Shown: positions 53,928-61,589 of the stretch, piece by piece | How the letters are laid out: every line of letters begins with the position of its first letter | Numbering within the stretch: position 1 is the stretch's first letter | Assembly: GCF_001971725.1 (NCBI RefSeq) | Contig: NZ_CP019388.1 | Location: 1,860,001-1,924,000, forward strand | Source of the DNA: Winogradskyella sp. J14-2 | GTDB taxonomy: Bacteria > Bacteroidota > Bacteroidia > Flavobacteriales > Flavobacteriaceae | Length of the DNA: 64,000 nt | Direction of reading: 5' to 3' | Program-made: the position numbers and the translations under genes | The notes under the pieces: model-generated | Databases searched by the model: none | What the model was told of the DNA's origin: nothing | What the model saw: only the letters and a program-made list of their open reading frames with translations

Positions 53928-54557
53928 CTATCTTGTTTTTAACCAGCCTGTTATACTGAGTCTAGGTGTATTTACCGGTTTTACCTCATGCTCTAAAATC
54001 TGACTCTCAAAAATTACCACCTTACCAGGAAAAGGATAAATAGTTTCTTCTCCGTTTTCTAAATATAATACCAGTTCGCCACCGTTTTCAGGCTTCCAGT
54101 TTTCTTCATTTAAATAGCAGACAAAAGAGAGCTTTCTTCTGTCGTCATACTGAAATGTATCTAAATGGCGCTTGTAAAATGTCCCTTCTGGATAAATAGC
54201 ATAGTGAAATTCTTTTTGGTTTATACCCAAAAAACAGGTGCGGTTGAGATAATCTTTTAGGTCATTTATTTTATCAAAAAACAACTGCTCAGACACATTA
54301 ATATTTTGCTCATCAATCCAAAGGATAATATCGCCTCTTACTTTGGCCTTTATAACTTCATTAGTTCGGTTACCTATTGCTGATTTTTTAAAACTGTCCT
54401 CCTCGTACTTTTGCAATAACGAAGCTCTTAAAGCTGTTACCTCATCTCTCGTAAAAAAATCATCAATAATGGTGTATTGTTTAGATCCTAGATCTGCTAT
54501 AATATTCTCGTACAGAACGTTTTCTGTAAACGAAATAGATTCAAATAGACTTTTCAA
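53928..54557 (-). CDS. 2OG-Fe(II) oxygenase (prolyl 4-hydroxylase-like)
   Basis: A 209-aa double-stranded beta-helix dioxygenase. The iron ligands are visible: H131 and D133 in KRHLDTFQ and H190 in LEHEV. R199 (PRLSITGW) is the expected 2-oxoglutarate anchor. YAIYPEGTFYKRH and NGGELVLYLENG are typical of the P4H-like group acting on proteins. The target is unknown; bacterial relatives modify elongation factor Tu or ribosomal proteins. It converges on the two tiny membrane-protein ORFs. Confidence 0.9.
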   Translation of the reverse strand: MKSLFESISFTENVLYENIIADLGSKQYTIIDDFFTRDEVTALRASLLQKYEEDSFKKSAIGNRTNEVIKAKVRGDIILWIDEQNINVSEQLFFDKINDLKDYLNRTCFLGINQKEFHYAIYPEGTFYKRHLDTFQYDDRRKLSFVCYLNEENWKPENGGELVLYLENGEETIYPFPGKVVIFESQILEHEVKPVNTPRLSITGWLKTR

Positions 54558-54658
54558 TTTAGTCTAAAAATTAAGGGGAGTTTTCATTTAGCTTTATATT
54601 TAATTTCTAAAAAAGTGCGCAAATGTAATCTAAAAAGTTATTCGCTTTACATTTATAA

Positions 54659-54666
54659 TATCTTTG
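54659..54666 (+). promoter_or_regulatory. -7 promoter box of the QueD-like gene
   Basis: TATCTTTG, an exact TAnnTTTG match, 18 nt before the ATG at 54685. A TTG that could be read as an earlier start (54664) is part of this box, which rules it out. Confidence 0.5.
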
Positions 54667-54684
54667 CAGTATTATTTTTTTGAA

Positions 54685-55137
54685 ATGAGTAAAATCCGAA
54701 TTACAAAACAATTCTCTTTTGAAGCTGGTCATGCATTGCATGGTTACGATGGTAAATGTAGAAATTTACATGGTCACAGCTATTATTTATATGTTACAGT
54801 TATTGGCTCACCAATCCAAGACGACAAAAACGTGAAGCACGGGATGGTGATAGATTTTGGCGATTTAAAAAAAATTGTCAAAGATGAAATTGTTGATGTT
54901 TTTGATCATAGCATGATTTTTAACAAAAACACACCTCATCTCGAACTAGCAACAGACTTAAAAAATCGTGGTCATAATGTTATTCTGGTAGATTACCAGC
55001 CAACAACTGAAATGATGATTATTGATTTTGCCAAAAAAATCAAAAAGCGTTTACCAAACAATATAGAACTACATTCCTTAAAACTTCAAGAAACGGCCAC
55101 TAGTTTCGCTGAGTGGTATGCTTCTGAAAATGAGTAA
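54685..55137 (+). CDS. queD: 6-carboxytetrahydropterin synthase QueD / PTPS family
   Basis: A 150-aa protein of the 6-pyruvoyltetrahydropterin synthase fold. Zinc histidines lie in FEAGHALHG and NLHGHSYYLYV, and a CRNLHGH motif supplies the catalytic cysteine in the QueD manner. MVIDFGDLKK, FDHSMIFN and PTTEMMIIDFA follow. It probably makes 6-carboxytetrahydropterin for queuosine synthesis. A true PTPS role in biopterin synthesis is less likely. The end overlaps the lpxH start by 8 nt. Confidence 0.88.
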   Translation: MSKIRITKQFSFEAGHALHGYDGKCRNLHGHSYYLYVTVIGSPIQDDKNVKHGMVIDFGDLKKIVKDEIVDVFDHSMIFNKNTPHLELATDLKNRGHNVILVDYQPTTEMMIIDFAKKIKKRLPNNIELHSLKLQETATSFAEWYASENE

Positions 55138-55918
55138 AAATCATCACATAGAAATCCCAGAAGGCAAGAAAATATATTTTGCTTCAGACAACCATCTAGG
55201 TGCGCCAACCATGGAAGCTTCCCGTCCTAGAGAGAGAAAGTTTGTAGCTTGGTTAGACCATGTAAAACAAGATGCTGCAGCGATTTTCTTGATGGGAGAT
55301 TTATTTGATTTTTGGTTTGAATATAAAACAGTTATTCCAAAAGGTTTTGCTAGGACATTAGGTAAATTAGCAGAGATTACAGACTCTGGAATTCCAGTAT
55401 ATTATTTTGTGGGTAACCATGATTTATGGATGAGTGGTTATTTTGAAGACGAACTCAATATTCCTGTTTTCCACACACCTCAAGAATTCACATTTAAAAT
55501 GAATACTGAGCGTAGTCGAAGTACATTTTTTATTGGTCACGGAGATGGCTTAGGTCCAGGCGATAAAGGCTATAAACGCATGAAAAAAGTCTTTACCAAT
55601 CCATTTTTTAAATGGTTATTTAGATGGTTACATCCAGATATTGGAGTGAGAATAGCCCAATACTTGTCTGTAAAAAACAAATTGATTTCTGGTGATGATG
55701 ATGCCAAGTTTTTAGGGGAAGACAATGAGTGGTTGGTCACCTATTGCAAAAGTAAACTTAAACAACAACACTATGATTATTTTGTTTTTGGTCATAGGCA
55801 CTTGCCGTTAGATATTCAGTTAAATGCAAATTCAAAATATATGAACCTAGGTGACTGGATTCAATATTATACCTATGGAGTTTTTGATGGCTCTACACTT
55901 AAATTGAAAGAATATTAA
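55130..55918 (+). CDS. lpxH: UDP-2,3-diacylglucosamine diphosphatase LpxH-like
   Basis: 262-aa calcineurin-like phosphoesterase from the ATG at 55130 (a start at 55118 is possible but adds only MLLK). Metal motifs are all present: ASDNHLGAP, MGDLFDFWFEY, FVGNHDLWM, IGHGDGLGPGDKGYKRM and FGHRHLPL. It cleaves UDP-2,3-diacylglucosamine to lipid X in lipid A synthesis at the inner membrane. ASDNHLG is the form seen in Bacteroidota; Proteobacteria have a longer C-terminal part. It overlaps the queD gene, so they are co-translated. Confidence 0.9.
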   Translation: MSKNHHIEIPEGKKIYFASDNHLGAPTMEASRPRERKFVAWLDHVKQDAAAIFLMGDLFDFWFEYKTVIPKGFARTLGKLAEITDSGIPVYYFVGNHDLWMSGYFEDELNIPVFHTPQEFTFKMNTERSRSTFFIGHGDGLGPGDKGYKRMKKVFTNPFFKWLFRWLHPDIGVRIAQYLSVKNKLISGDDDAKFLGEDNEWLVTYCKSKLKQQHYDYFVFGHRHLPLDIQLNANSKYMNLGDWIQYYTYGVFDGSTLKLKEY

Positions 55919-57189
55919 GATTTTATTTCATCGAACTTCTCTTCGATATCTTCTTGTAAATCGAGCTCTCTTAATGCTTTGTTTTTTAAGCTCATAATAA
56001 CAACCGTTAAAAGCGTAACCGAACCACCTAGAACAACTGCCAAAGGTGCGCCAAAAATACGTGCTGCTATACCGCTCTCTACTGCACCTAACTCATTAGA
56101 AGACCCAACAAACATAGAGTTCACAGCGCCCACTCGACCTCGCATATGATCTGGAGTTTTAAGTTGAAGAATGGTTTGACGTACCACCATAGAGATACCA
56201 TCAAACACACCAGAAAAGAACAAGGCAATAACACTAAGCCACAGTAATTTTGAAGCGCCAAACACAATCATAAATACACCAAAACCAAACACTGACACTA
56301 GTAATTTTTTACCTGTATTCTTCGTAATAGGAATATAAGTAGTAGCTACCATGGTTATAATACTTCCAGAAGACAAAGCAGCATTTAAAATTCCGAATCC
56401 TCTAGGACCTGCATCCAATACATCTTTAGCAAATACCGCAAAAATAGCTACTGCTCCACCAAAAAGTACAGCGACCATATCTAGAGTTAATGCGCCTAAA
56501 ATAACCTTATCGTTAAAGACAAATTTAATTCCAGATTTAAGACTTTCTTTTATAGATTCGTTTGTTGCTTTGTTTAAAATTGGCTTTTTATCTATTCTAA
56601 ACACAAACAGCAAAGCTAACATTACTAATCCAAAAATAATTCCTAAGGTATAGTGTACACCTATCCAAGCTATCAAGAAACCTCCACACAGCGCACCAAA
56701 AACACTTGCCCCTTTCCAAGTACTACTACTCCATGTTGCTGCATTAGGATAGGCTGACTTCGGTACTATTAAAGCAATTAATGAAAAAATGGTTGGACCA
56801 AAAAATGCTCTCAAAACACCTCCAAAAAACACTAAACTATAAATACCAATTAAGATGCTTTTGGTACTCCAACTTGCTTCGATTTGTTCTGAAGTCAACC
56901 AAAACAAGCCAAAACTAATTAAAGAGAATAGTGCTATACATAATGTAAAAAGATTACGTTTTTCCTTTCGATCTACAATATGACCTGCAAATGGTGCCAA
57001 AAAGAACGCTGGTAAAAATTCGCAAAGCCCTATCATTCCTAAACTTAATTCGTCATTCGTTAAAGAATAGACCTGCCATTCTATAACAACAAATTGCATA
57101 GACCACCCAAAGACCAAAGCAAATCTCACCAATAAAAATATATTGAATTCCTTAAACCTTAGTGCTGCGTATGGATCGTTTTTATTCAA
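55915..57189 (-). CDS. MFS exporter
   Basis: A 424-aa major facilitator with about twelve membrane segments. The start (NDPYAALRFKEFNIFLLVRFALVFGWSMQFVVIEWQVY), the FAGHIVDRKEKRN loop between helices 2 and 3 and the PDHMRGRVGAVNSMFVGSSNELG stretch resemble EntS-like (enterobactin exporter) proteins. The real substrate is unknown. Its 3' end overlaps that of lpxH by 4 bp in a convergent arrangement with no terminator between them. Confidence 0.87.
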   Translation of the reverse strand: MNKNDPYAALRFKEFNIFLLVRFALVFGWSMQFVVIEWQVYSLTNDELSLGMIGLCEFLPAFFLAPFAGHIVDRKEKRNLFTLCIALFSLISFGLFWLTSEQIEASWSTKSILIGIYSLVFFGGVLRAFFGPTIFSLIALIVPKSAYPNAATWSSSTWKGASVFGALCGGFLIAWIGVHYTLGIIFGLVMLALLFVFRIDKKPILNKATNESIKESLKSGIKFVFNDKVILGALTLDMVAVLFGGAVAIFAVFAKDVLDAGPRGFGILNAALSSGSIITMVATTYIPITKNTGKKLLVSVFGFGVFMIVFGASKLLWLSVIALFFSGVFDGISMVVRQTILQLKTPDHMRGRVGAVNSMFVGSSNELGAVESGIAARIFGAPLAVVLGGSVTLLTVVIMSLKNKALRELDLQEDIEEKFDEIKS

Positions 57190-57315
57190 AAAAGTAAAAA
57201 CAAGATATTATTTATATGTTAAAAGACATCCGTTTATTTACCACGTTTCAAAAACGTGTTAAGTAAATCAAGTTTTATTAACATATTTTTCTTATATGTT
57301 AATAAAAAAAGTATA

Positions 57316-58398
57316 TCATAACTTATAGTCATATTCTGCAAATAATTTTAATAAACCATTATTGACAAAATAGCTGTCTCTTCCAATAACAACCTTTGTT
57401 AAAATATTACCATCGCTCATAGCTAATTCATTCAAGTATTTAGAAGCAGTCTGTCTACTGACCTTTAAATCTCTTTTCAAAAAATCGATTTTAGTATACG
57501 GATGCTTAAATAGATTATTTATCAAATCTTGGCTGTAAAACTTAAAATTATCTCTAATAAAAAACTTATAGCTTTGCATTTCTTTTTTCATATCAGTAAT
57601 AAGCTTAACTGCCTGATTGGAAACAGATTCAATGGCATCAAGAATAAAACAAATCCAAGGCTCCCAATCTCCAAAATCTCTAACACTTTGAAGTAATTTA
57701 TAATATTCCGCTTTATTCTGAATTATATATCTGCTAAGGTATAAAGAAGGATACTCCAATAAATTCCTTCTTACTAGATATAGGATATTAATTATTCTAC
57801 CTACTCTTCCATTACCATCATAAAAAGGATGTATGCTTTCGAACTGATGATGAATTACTGCCATTTTTATTAATGGGTCTAAATCATCTAATAAATCATT
57901 ATTGATATAATCTATAAGATTATTCATTAGCTCCTTAATAACTAATTTAGATTGAGGAGGTGTATATACTACTTCGTTTGTTTTATCATTCTTTAAATCA
58001 GTTCCTGGTAACGTTCGGTAACCAGCATTGTTTTGTTCTAATTCCTTGTGTATTTCTAGAACAGAACTATTTGTTATTAGTCTATTTTTATGAACATATT
58101 CATACCCAGTCTTGAGTGCTGACGCATAGTTTTGCACTTCCTTAGCGGCTATATTTTTTACTAAATTTAAGTTCAGTTCAGCCTTGAATAGTTCATCATG
58201 AGTAGTAATTATGTTTTCTACAGCCGAACTATCTTTCGCTTCTTGAAGAGATAGTGTGTTTACTAGAATGGACGGATTAGGCATAGTAGCCGCTACACCC
58301 TTTAACTCTGCTAGTGCAGCCCTAGCATTTGGGAGTTTCTTCAAAACTTTTTTAGTTTCAATATCTACTTTTAGGGGTAAGTTTTCTAAAATATACAT
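57316..58398 (-). CDS. Fic family protein with built-in inhibitory helix
   Basis: 360-aa Fic-domain enzyme predicted to transfer AMP from ATP to a protein hydroxyl. The active motif HPFYDGNGRVGR is at residues 190-201, complete, with catalytic H190. An SSAVEN motif (57-62) matches the (S/T)xxxE(G/N) inhibitory helix, so this is a class II Fic that restrains itself. The last 70 residues look like a winged helix-turn-helix (FLKRDLKVSRQTASKYLNEL), common in standalone Fic proteins and suggesting DNA binding or autoregulation. No antitoxin gene is adjacent. The target is unknown. Confidence 0.92.
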   Translation of the reverse strand: MYILENLPLKVDIETKKVLKKLPNARAALAELKGVAATMPNPSILVNTLSLQEAKDSSAVENIITTHDELFKAELNLNLVKNIAAKEVQNYASALKTGYEYVHKNRLITNSSVLEIHKELEQNNAGYRTLPGTDLKNDKTNEVVYTPPQSKLVIKELMNNLIDYINNDLLDDLDPLIKMAVIHHQFESIHPFYDGNGRVGRIINILYLVRRNLLEYPSLYLSRYIIQNKAEYYKLLQSVRDFGDWEPWICFILDAIESVSNQAVKLITDMKKEMQSYKFFIRDNFKFYSQDLINNLFKHPYTKIDFLKRDLKVSRQTASKYLNELAMSDGNILTKVVIGRDSYFVNNGLLKLFAEYDYKL

Positions 58399-58439
58399 AA
58401 CTGGATTTTACCAATATTACAAAAATTAGAGAATATGGT

Positions 58440-60131
58440 TTAGGATTTCAGATCTTTAACTCTCAATTGCAAACTCACATCTCCATTCCAATGATTTTCA
58501 TCAATGGTGTAGGCTGCATCAAAGGTATTTTTGTTTTTAATAATATCTAATTTATCTCCCAATCCAAAACCAATGCAGATTATTGGATTACTGTTAGATT
58601 GTTTTGCTGTAAAACGCAAATGTTTATCGTCTTCGCCAACACATTTTCCCCAACCGGTATCTTGTACACCTTGTGTCATAAAAACTGGCGTCATATTTCC
58701 TGGTCCAAATGGTGCAAATTGTCGCATAATTCTATAAAGTTTATGATCTATCTGGCTAAGTTCTATCTGCAAATCTACCTTTAACTCTGGTGTTAATAGC
58801 TTCGGATCTATGGTGTCTTTAACAACAGTTTCAAATTTTGCTTTAAATGCCTCGTAATTTTCAGGCAACAACGTTAAACCAGCGGCATATTTATGGCCAC
58901 CAAACTGCTCTATAAATTCCGAACACGCTTCTAATGCGTTATACACATCAAAACCTTTTACCGAACGTGCCGAAGCGGCTAATCTTTCACCACTTTTTGT
59001 AAATACCAATGTTGGTCTGTAATAGGTCTCAGTAAGCCTAGAAGCAACAATACCTATGACTCCCTTGTGCCAGTTTTCGTTATAAACAACGGTTGTAAAT
59101 CGGTCCTGCTCTTCATTTTTTTCAATTTGAAGTAAGGCTTCTTCGGTGATGAGTCTGTCGGTTTCCTTTCGATCTGTATTAAACTGATCGATATCCACAG
59201 CATAACTCGCTGCTAGATTAAAATCGGTTTCAGTTAATAAAGTTACAGCATGGTTACCATGTTTCATTCGTCCTGCTGCATTAATACGTGGCGCCACAAT
59301 AAAAACCACATCGATAATGGATAATTCTTCCTTTTTAACCTCTGCAATAATGGCTTTTATACCTGGTCTTGGATTATTATTTATAACCTGCAACCCAAAA
59401 TAGGCTAAAGCTCTATTTTCGCCAACAATAGGTACAATATCTGCACCAATTGCTGTGGCTACCAAATCGAGATACTCGGTTAAATCTTCTGTAGTTTGGC
59501 CTTGTCCAGAGGCTAAAGCAGTGATTAACTTAAAACCAACTCCACAACCACAAAGTTCTTTAAAAGGATACTCACAATCTTCTCGTTTGGGATCTAAAAC
59601 TGCAACTGCATCGGGAATTTCATTTCCTGGTCTGTGATGATCGCAAATAATAAAATCAATGCCTTTTTCTTTGGCATAGGCTATCTTTTCAATAGCTTTT
59701 ATTCCACAATCCAGTGCTATAATAAGTGTAAAATCATTATCGTGAGCAAAATCAATACCTTGGTAAGACACACCGTAACCCTCTTCGTAGCGATCTGGAA
59801 TATAGGTGGCTACATTCGCTGTTCTGGTTTTTAAATACGAGGACATTAAAGCCACAGCCGTAGTGCCATCCACATCATAATCACCATAAACTAAAATATT
59901 TTCTCCTTCAGTAATGGCTTGCTCTACGCGTGCAACGGCCTTGTCCATATCCTTCATAAGGTATGGATTATGCAAATCGTTATAACTTGGTCTAAAAAAC
60001 GTCTTGGCATCTTTAAAAGTTTCGATGCCGCGTTGCAACAATAATGTCGCTACAATATCATCGACCTGAAGTGCGTTTTTTAAAGCTTCAACTTTTGATG
60101 TGTCTGGTTTTGGTTTTAGTGTCCAGCGCAT
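58440..60131 (-). CDS. recJ: Single-strand DNA-specific 5'-3' exonuclease RecJ
   Basis: 563-aa DHH-family exonuclease for recombination and mismatch repair. Motifs are VYGDYDVDGTTAVAL (motif I, about 80-94), ALDCG, IICDHHRPG (DHH motif III) and the DHHA1 region with GRMKHGNHAV and FTKSGERLAASARSVKGFDV. The GGHKYAAGLTL motif marks the C-terminal catalytic subdomain. The length matches the family. It is divergent from nothing nearby; the OsmC gene follows upstream on the same strand by 44 bp. Confidence 0.95.
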   Translation of the reverse strand: MRWTLKPKPDTSKVEALKNALQVDDIVATLLLQRGIETFKDAKTFFRPSYNDLHNPYLMKDMDKAVARVEQAITEGENILVYGDYDVDGTTAVALMSSYLKTRTANVATYIPDRYEEGYGVSYQGIDFAHDNDFTLIIALDCGIKAIEKIAYAKEKGIDFIICDHHRPGNEIPDAVAVLDPKREDCEYPFKELCGCGVGFKLITALASGQGQTTEDLTEYLDLVATAIGADIVPIVGENRALAYFGLQVINNNPRPGIKAIIAEVKKEELSIIDVVFIVAPRINAAGRMKHGNHAVTLLTETDFNLAASYAVDIDQFNTDRKETDRLITEEALLQIEKNEEQDRFTTVVYNENWHKGVIGIVASRLTETYYRPTLVFTKSGERLAASARSVKGFDVYNALEACSEFIEQFGGHKYAAGLTLLPENYEAFKAKFETVVKDTIDPKLLTPELKVDLQIELSQIDHKLYRIMRQFAPFGPGNMTPVFMTQGVQDTGWGKCVGEDDKHLRFTAKQSNSNPIICIGFGLGDKLDIIKNKNTFDAAYTIDENHWNGDVSLQLRVKDLKS

Positions 60132-60175
60132 AAAAATAGCTCCTTAAATTCCCAAAAGAGAGAACTTTTAATTAA

Positions 60176-60592
60176 TTAATGAAAATGGATTTCGGTTTCA
60201 ACTTTTGCAAACTGCCTAAACATTTCCATGACTCCACAATATTTTTCGACTGAAAGATTAACGGCACGTTCACACTTTTTCTTATTTAAATCTGAGCCGT
60301 AAAAATGATAGTCAACCTGCACACTGTGATAATATTTAGGATGCTCGTCGGTTAATTCACCTGAGACTTCAATTTTGAAATCATCAATCTCTTCATTCAT
60401 TTTATTTAAAATAGAAATCACATCTAAACCAGAGCAACCAGCCAAAGAAGATAACATCATGGCTTTAGGAGCCAATCCAAAACGTTCTGTTTGCCCTTCA
60501 ATATCTGTATCCATTTTTACGGTTTTTCCACTAGGGTTGTCCGATTCAAATGTTAGTCCTCCTTGCCAATGCGTAACTATTTTATGTGCCAT
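60176..60592 (-). CDS. OsmC family peroxiredoxin-like protein
   Basis: 138-aa OsmC/Ohr-fold protein from the ATG at 60592 (MAHKIVTHWQGG); the frame continues to 60631 but the extra 13 residues look non-native. The redox cysteines are C55 in SLAGCSGLDV and a second in EKYCGVMEMF. GLAPKAMMLSSLAGCS is the family hallmark. OsmC proteins reduce organic hydroperoxides or act on other thiol chemistry. It stands between recJ and the divergent AhpD-like gene, a possible small oxidative-stress grouping. Confidence 0.9.
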   Translation of the reverse strand: MAHKIVTHWQGGLTFESDNPSGKTVKMDTDIEGQTERFGLAPKAMMLSSLAGCSGLDVISILNKMNEEIDDFKIEVSGELTDEHPKYYHSVQVDYHFYGSDLNKKKCERAVNLSVEKYCGVMEMFRQFAKVETEIHFH

Positions 60593-60820
60593 TTCTTTTA
60601 CTTTAATTTTTAGAACTGCTATATTGTACATTCAAAAATACTGAACTCATTTTAACTTTTTGAATTTAAGCGAAAATTAGATGTTTTTTGGTCTGTTGAA
60701 GGCTTTTTTAGGTTGCATAGCAGAGCTACGGAAGGAAAAAAAGATAAAATCAGAGCTGAAAACAACAATTTTTTAGCAGATTGAAAAAGTTAAAACGAGT
60801 TCTCTACTAAAAAAATAACT

Positions 60821-61423
60821 ATGGCATTAGTAACTCCGTTATCTCCAGAACACGATTTAGAAACCAAAGCATTAGCAGAATTCTTTAATGAAACTTTAGG
60901 ATTTTGTCCTAATTCGGTCTTAACCATGCAGCGCAGACCAGCTATTAGCAAGGCCTTTATTAATTTGAATAAAGCCGTAATGGCAAACGAAGGTCGTGTA
61001 ACTTCAGCCTTAAAACGAATGATTGCTTGGGTTAGCAGTAACGCTACTGGTTGCCGATATTGCCAGGCACATGCTATAAGAGCCGCAGAGCGTTATGGTG
61101 CCGAACAAGAGCAACTCGATAATATATGGGAGTACAGAACGCATCCTGCTTTTAATGAGGCAGAGAGAGTGGCTTTAGATTTTAGTTTAGCAGCAAGCCA
61201 AGTGCCCAATGCGGTTAATGCCGAAATAAAAGAACGTCTCTACCAACATTGGGATGAAGGTGAAATTGTAGAAATGCTTGGAGTAATTTCATTATTTGGG
61301 TATCTCAACCGTTGGAACGACTCCATGGGAACAGATATTGAAACCGGAGCTGTAGAGAGTGCAGACCAATACTTAGGCAAACATGGCTGGGAAAAAGGAA
61401 AGCATGATGGAACTAAATACTAG
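60821..61423 (+). CDS. Carboxymuconolactone decarboxylase/AhpD-like protein
   Basis: A 200-aa protein of the CMD/AhpD fold. The redox motif is CRYCQAH (about 78-84), the CxxCxxH form of AhpD, so a peroxidase-linked thiol role is more likely than muconolactone decarboxylation. KRMIAWVSSNATGCRYC and FGYLNRWNDSMGTDIE are typical of the larger CMD group. It has its own terminator downstream and is divergent from the OsmC gene. The electron partner is unknown. Confidence 0.87.
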   Translation: MALVTPLSPEHDLETKALAEFFNETLGFCPNSVLTMQRRPAISKAFINLNKAVMANEGRVTSALKRMIAWVSSNATGCRYCQAHAIRAAERYGAEQEQLDNIWEYRTHPAFNEAERVALDFSLAASQVPNAVNAEIKERLYQHWDEGEIVEMLGVISLFGYLNRWNDSMGTDIETGAVESADQYLGKHGWEKGKHDGTKY

Positions 61424-61460
61424 ATCGTTAGACAATTAGATTTCTAAATAAATTACAACT

Positions 61461-61487
61461 AAACCTTACCATTTCTGGTAAGGTTTT
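61461..61487 (+). terminator. Terminator of the AhpD-like gene
   Basis: A 10-bp stem (AAACCTTACC with GGTAAGGTTT), 6-nt loop and four T, 38 nt after the stop. Confidence 0.75.
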
Positions 61488-61498
61488 CTGTTTTATAC

Positions 61499-61532
61499 AC
61501 TTTACTCATTCATTTAGGTACTTTACTCATTC
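61499..61532 (+). promoter_or_regulatory. Phased direct repeats upstream of the SusC-like gene
   Basis: The 13-mer ACTTTACTCATTC occurs at 61499-61511 and again at 61520-61532, exactly 21 bp apart, i.e. two helical turns. It ends 4 nt before the likely -33 position. This geometry is that of binding sites for LytTR-type and other response regulators that bind one face of DNA. No regulator gene is in the window. Confidence 0.5.
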
Positions 61533-61536
61533 CTTA

Positions 61537-61575
61537 TTTCTAGTCATTGAAGTTGATTTTACATTTGAAATCAAC
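61537..61575 (+). promoter_or_regulatory. Promoter of the SusC-like gene with a palindrome around the -7 box
   Basis: TTTC (61537-61540), 19 nt, then TACATTTG (61560-61567), an exact -7 match. The -7 box is exactly the 8-nt centre of a perfect palindrome, GTTGATTT (61552-61559) and AAATCAAC (61568-61575). A dimeric repressor on these arms would cover the -7 box. The ATG is at 61590, so the leader is about 15 nt. Confidence 0.6.
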
Positions 61576-61589
61576 CAACACAAGCTACT

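Noticed and set aside
54664..54684. TTG start of the QueD-like gene at 54664
   Set aside because: This TTG is the end of the TATCTTTG promoter box; MSKIRITKQFSFEAGH from 54685 is the usual start.
57242..57258. 7-bp hairpin (CACGTTT/AAACGTG) between the MFS and Fic genes as a terminator
   Set aside because: No T run follows on either strand; it may be a binding site or chance.
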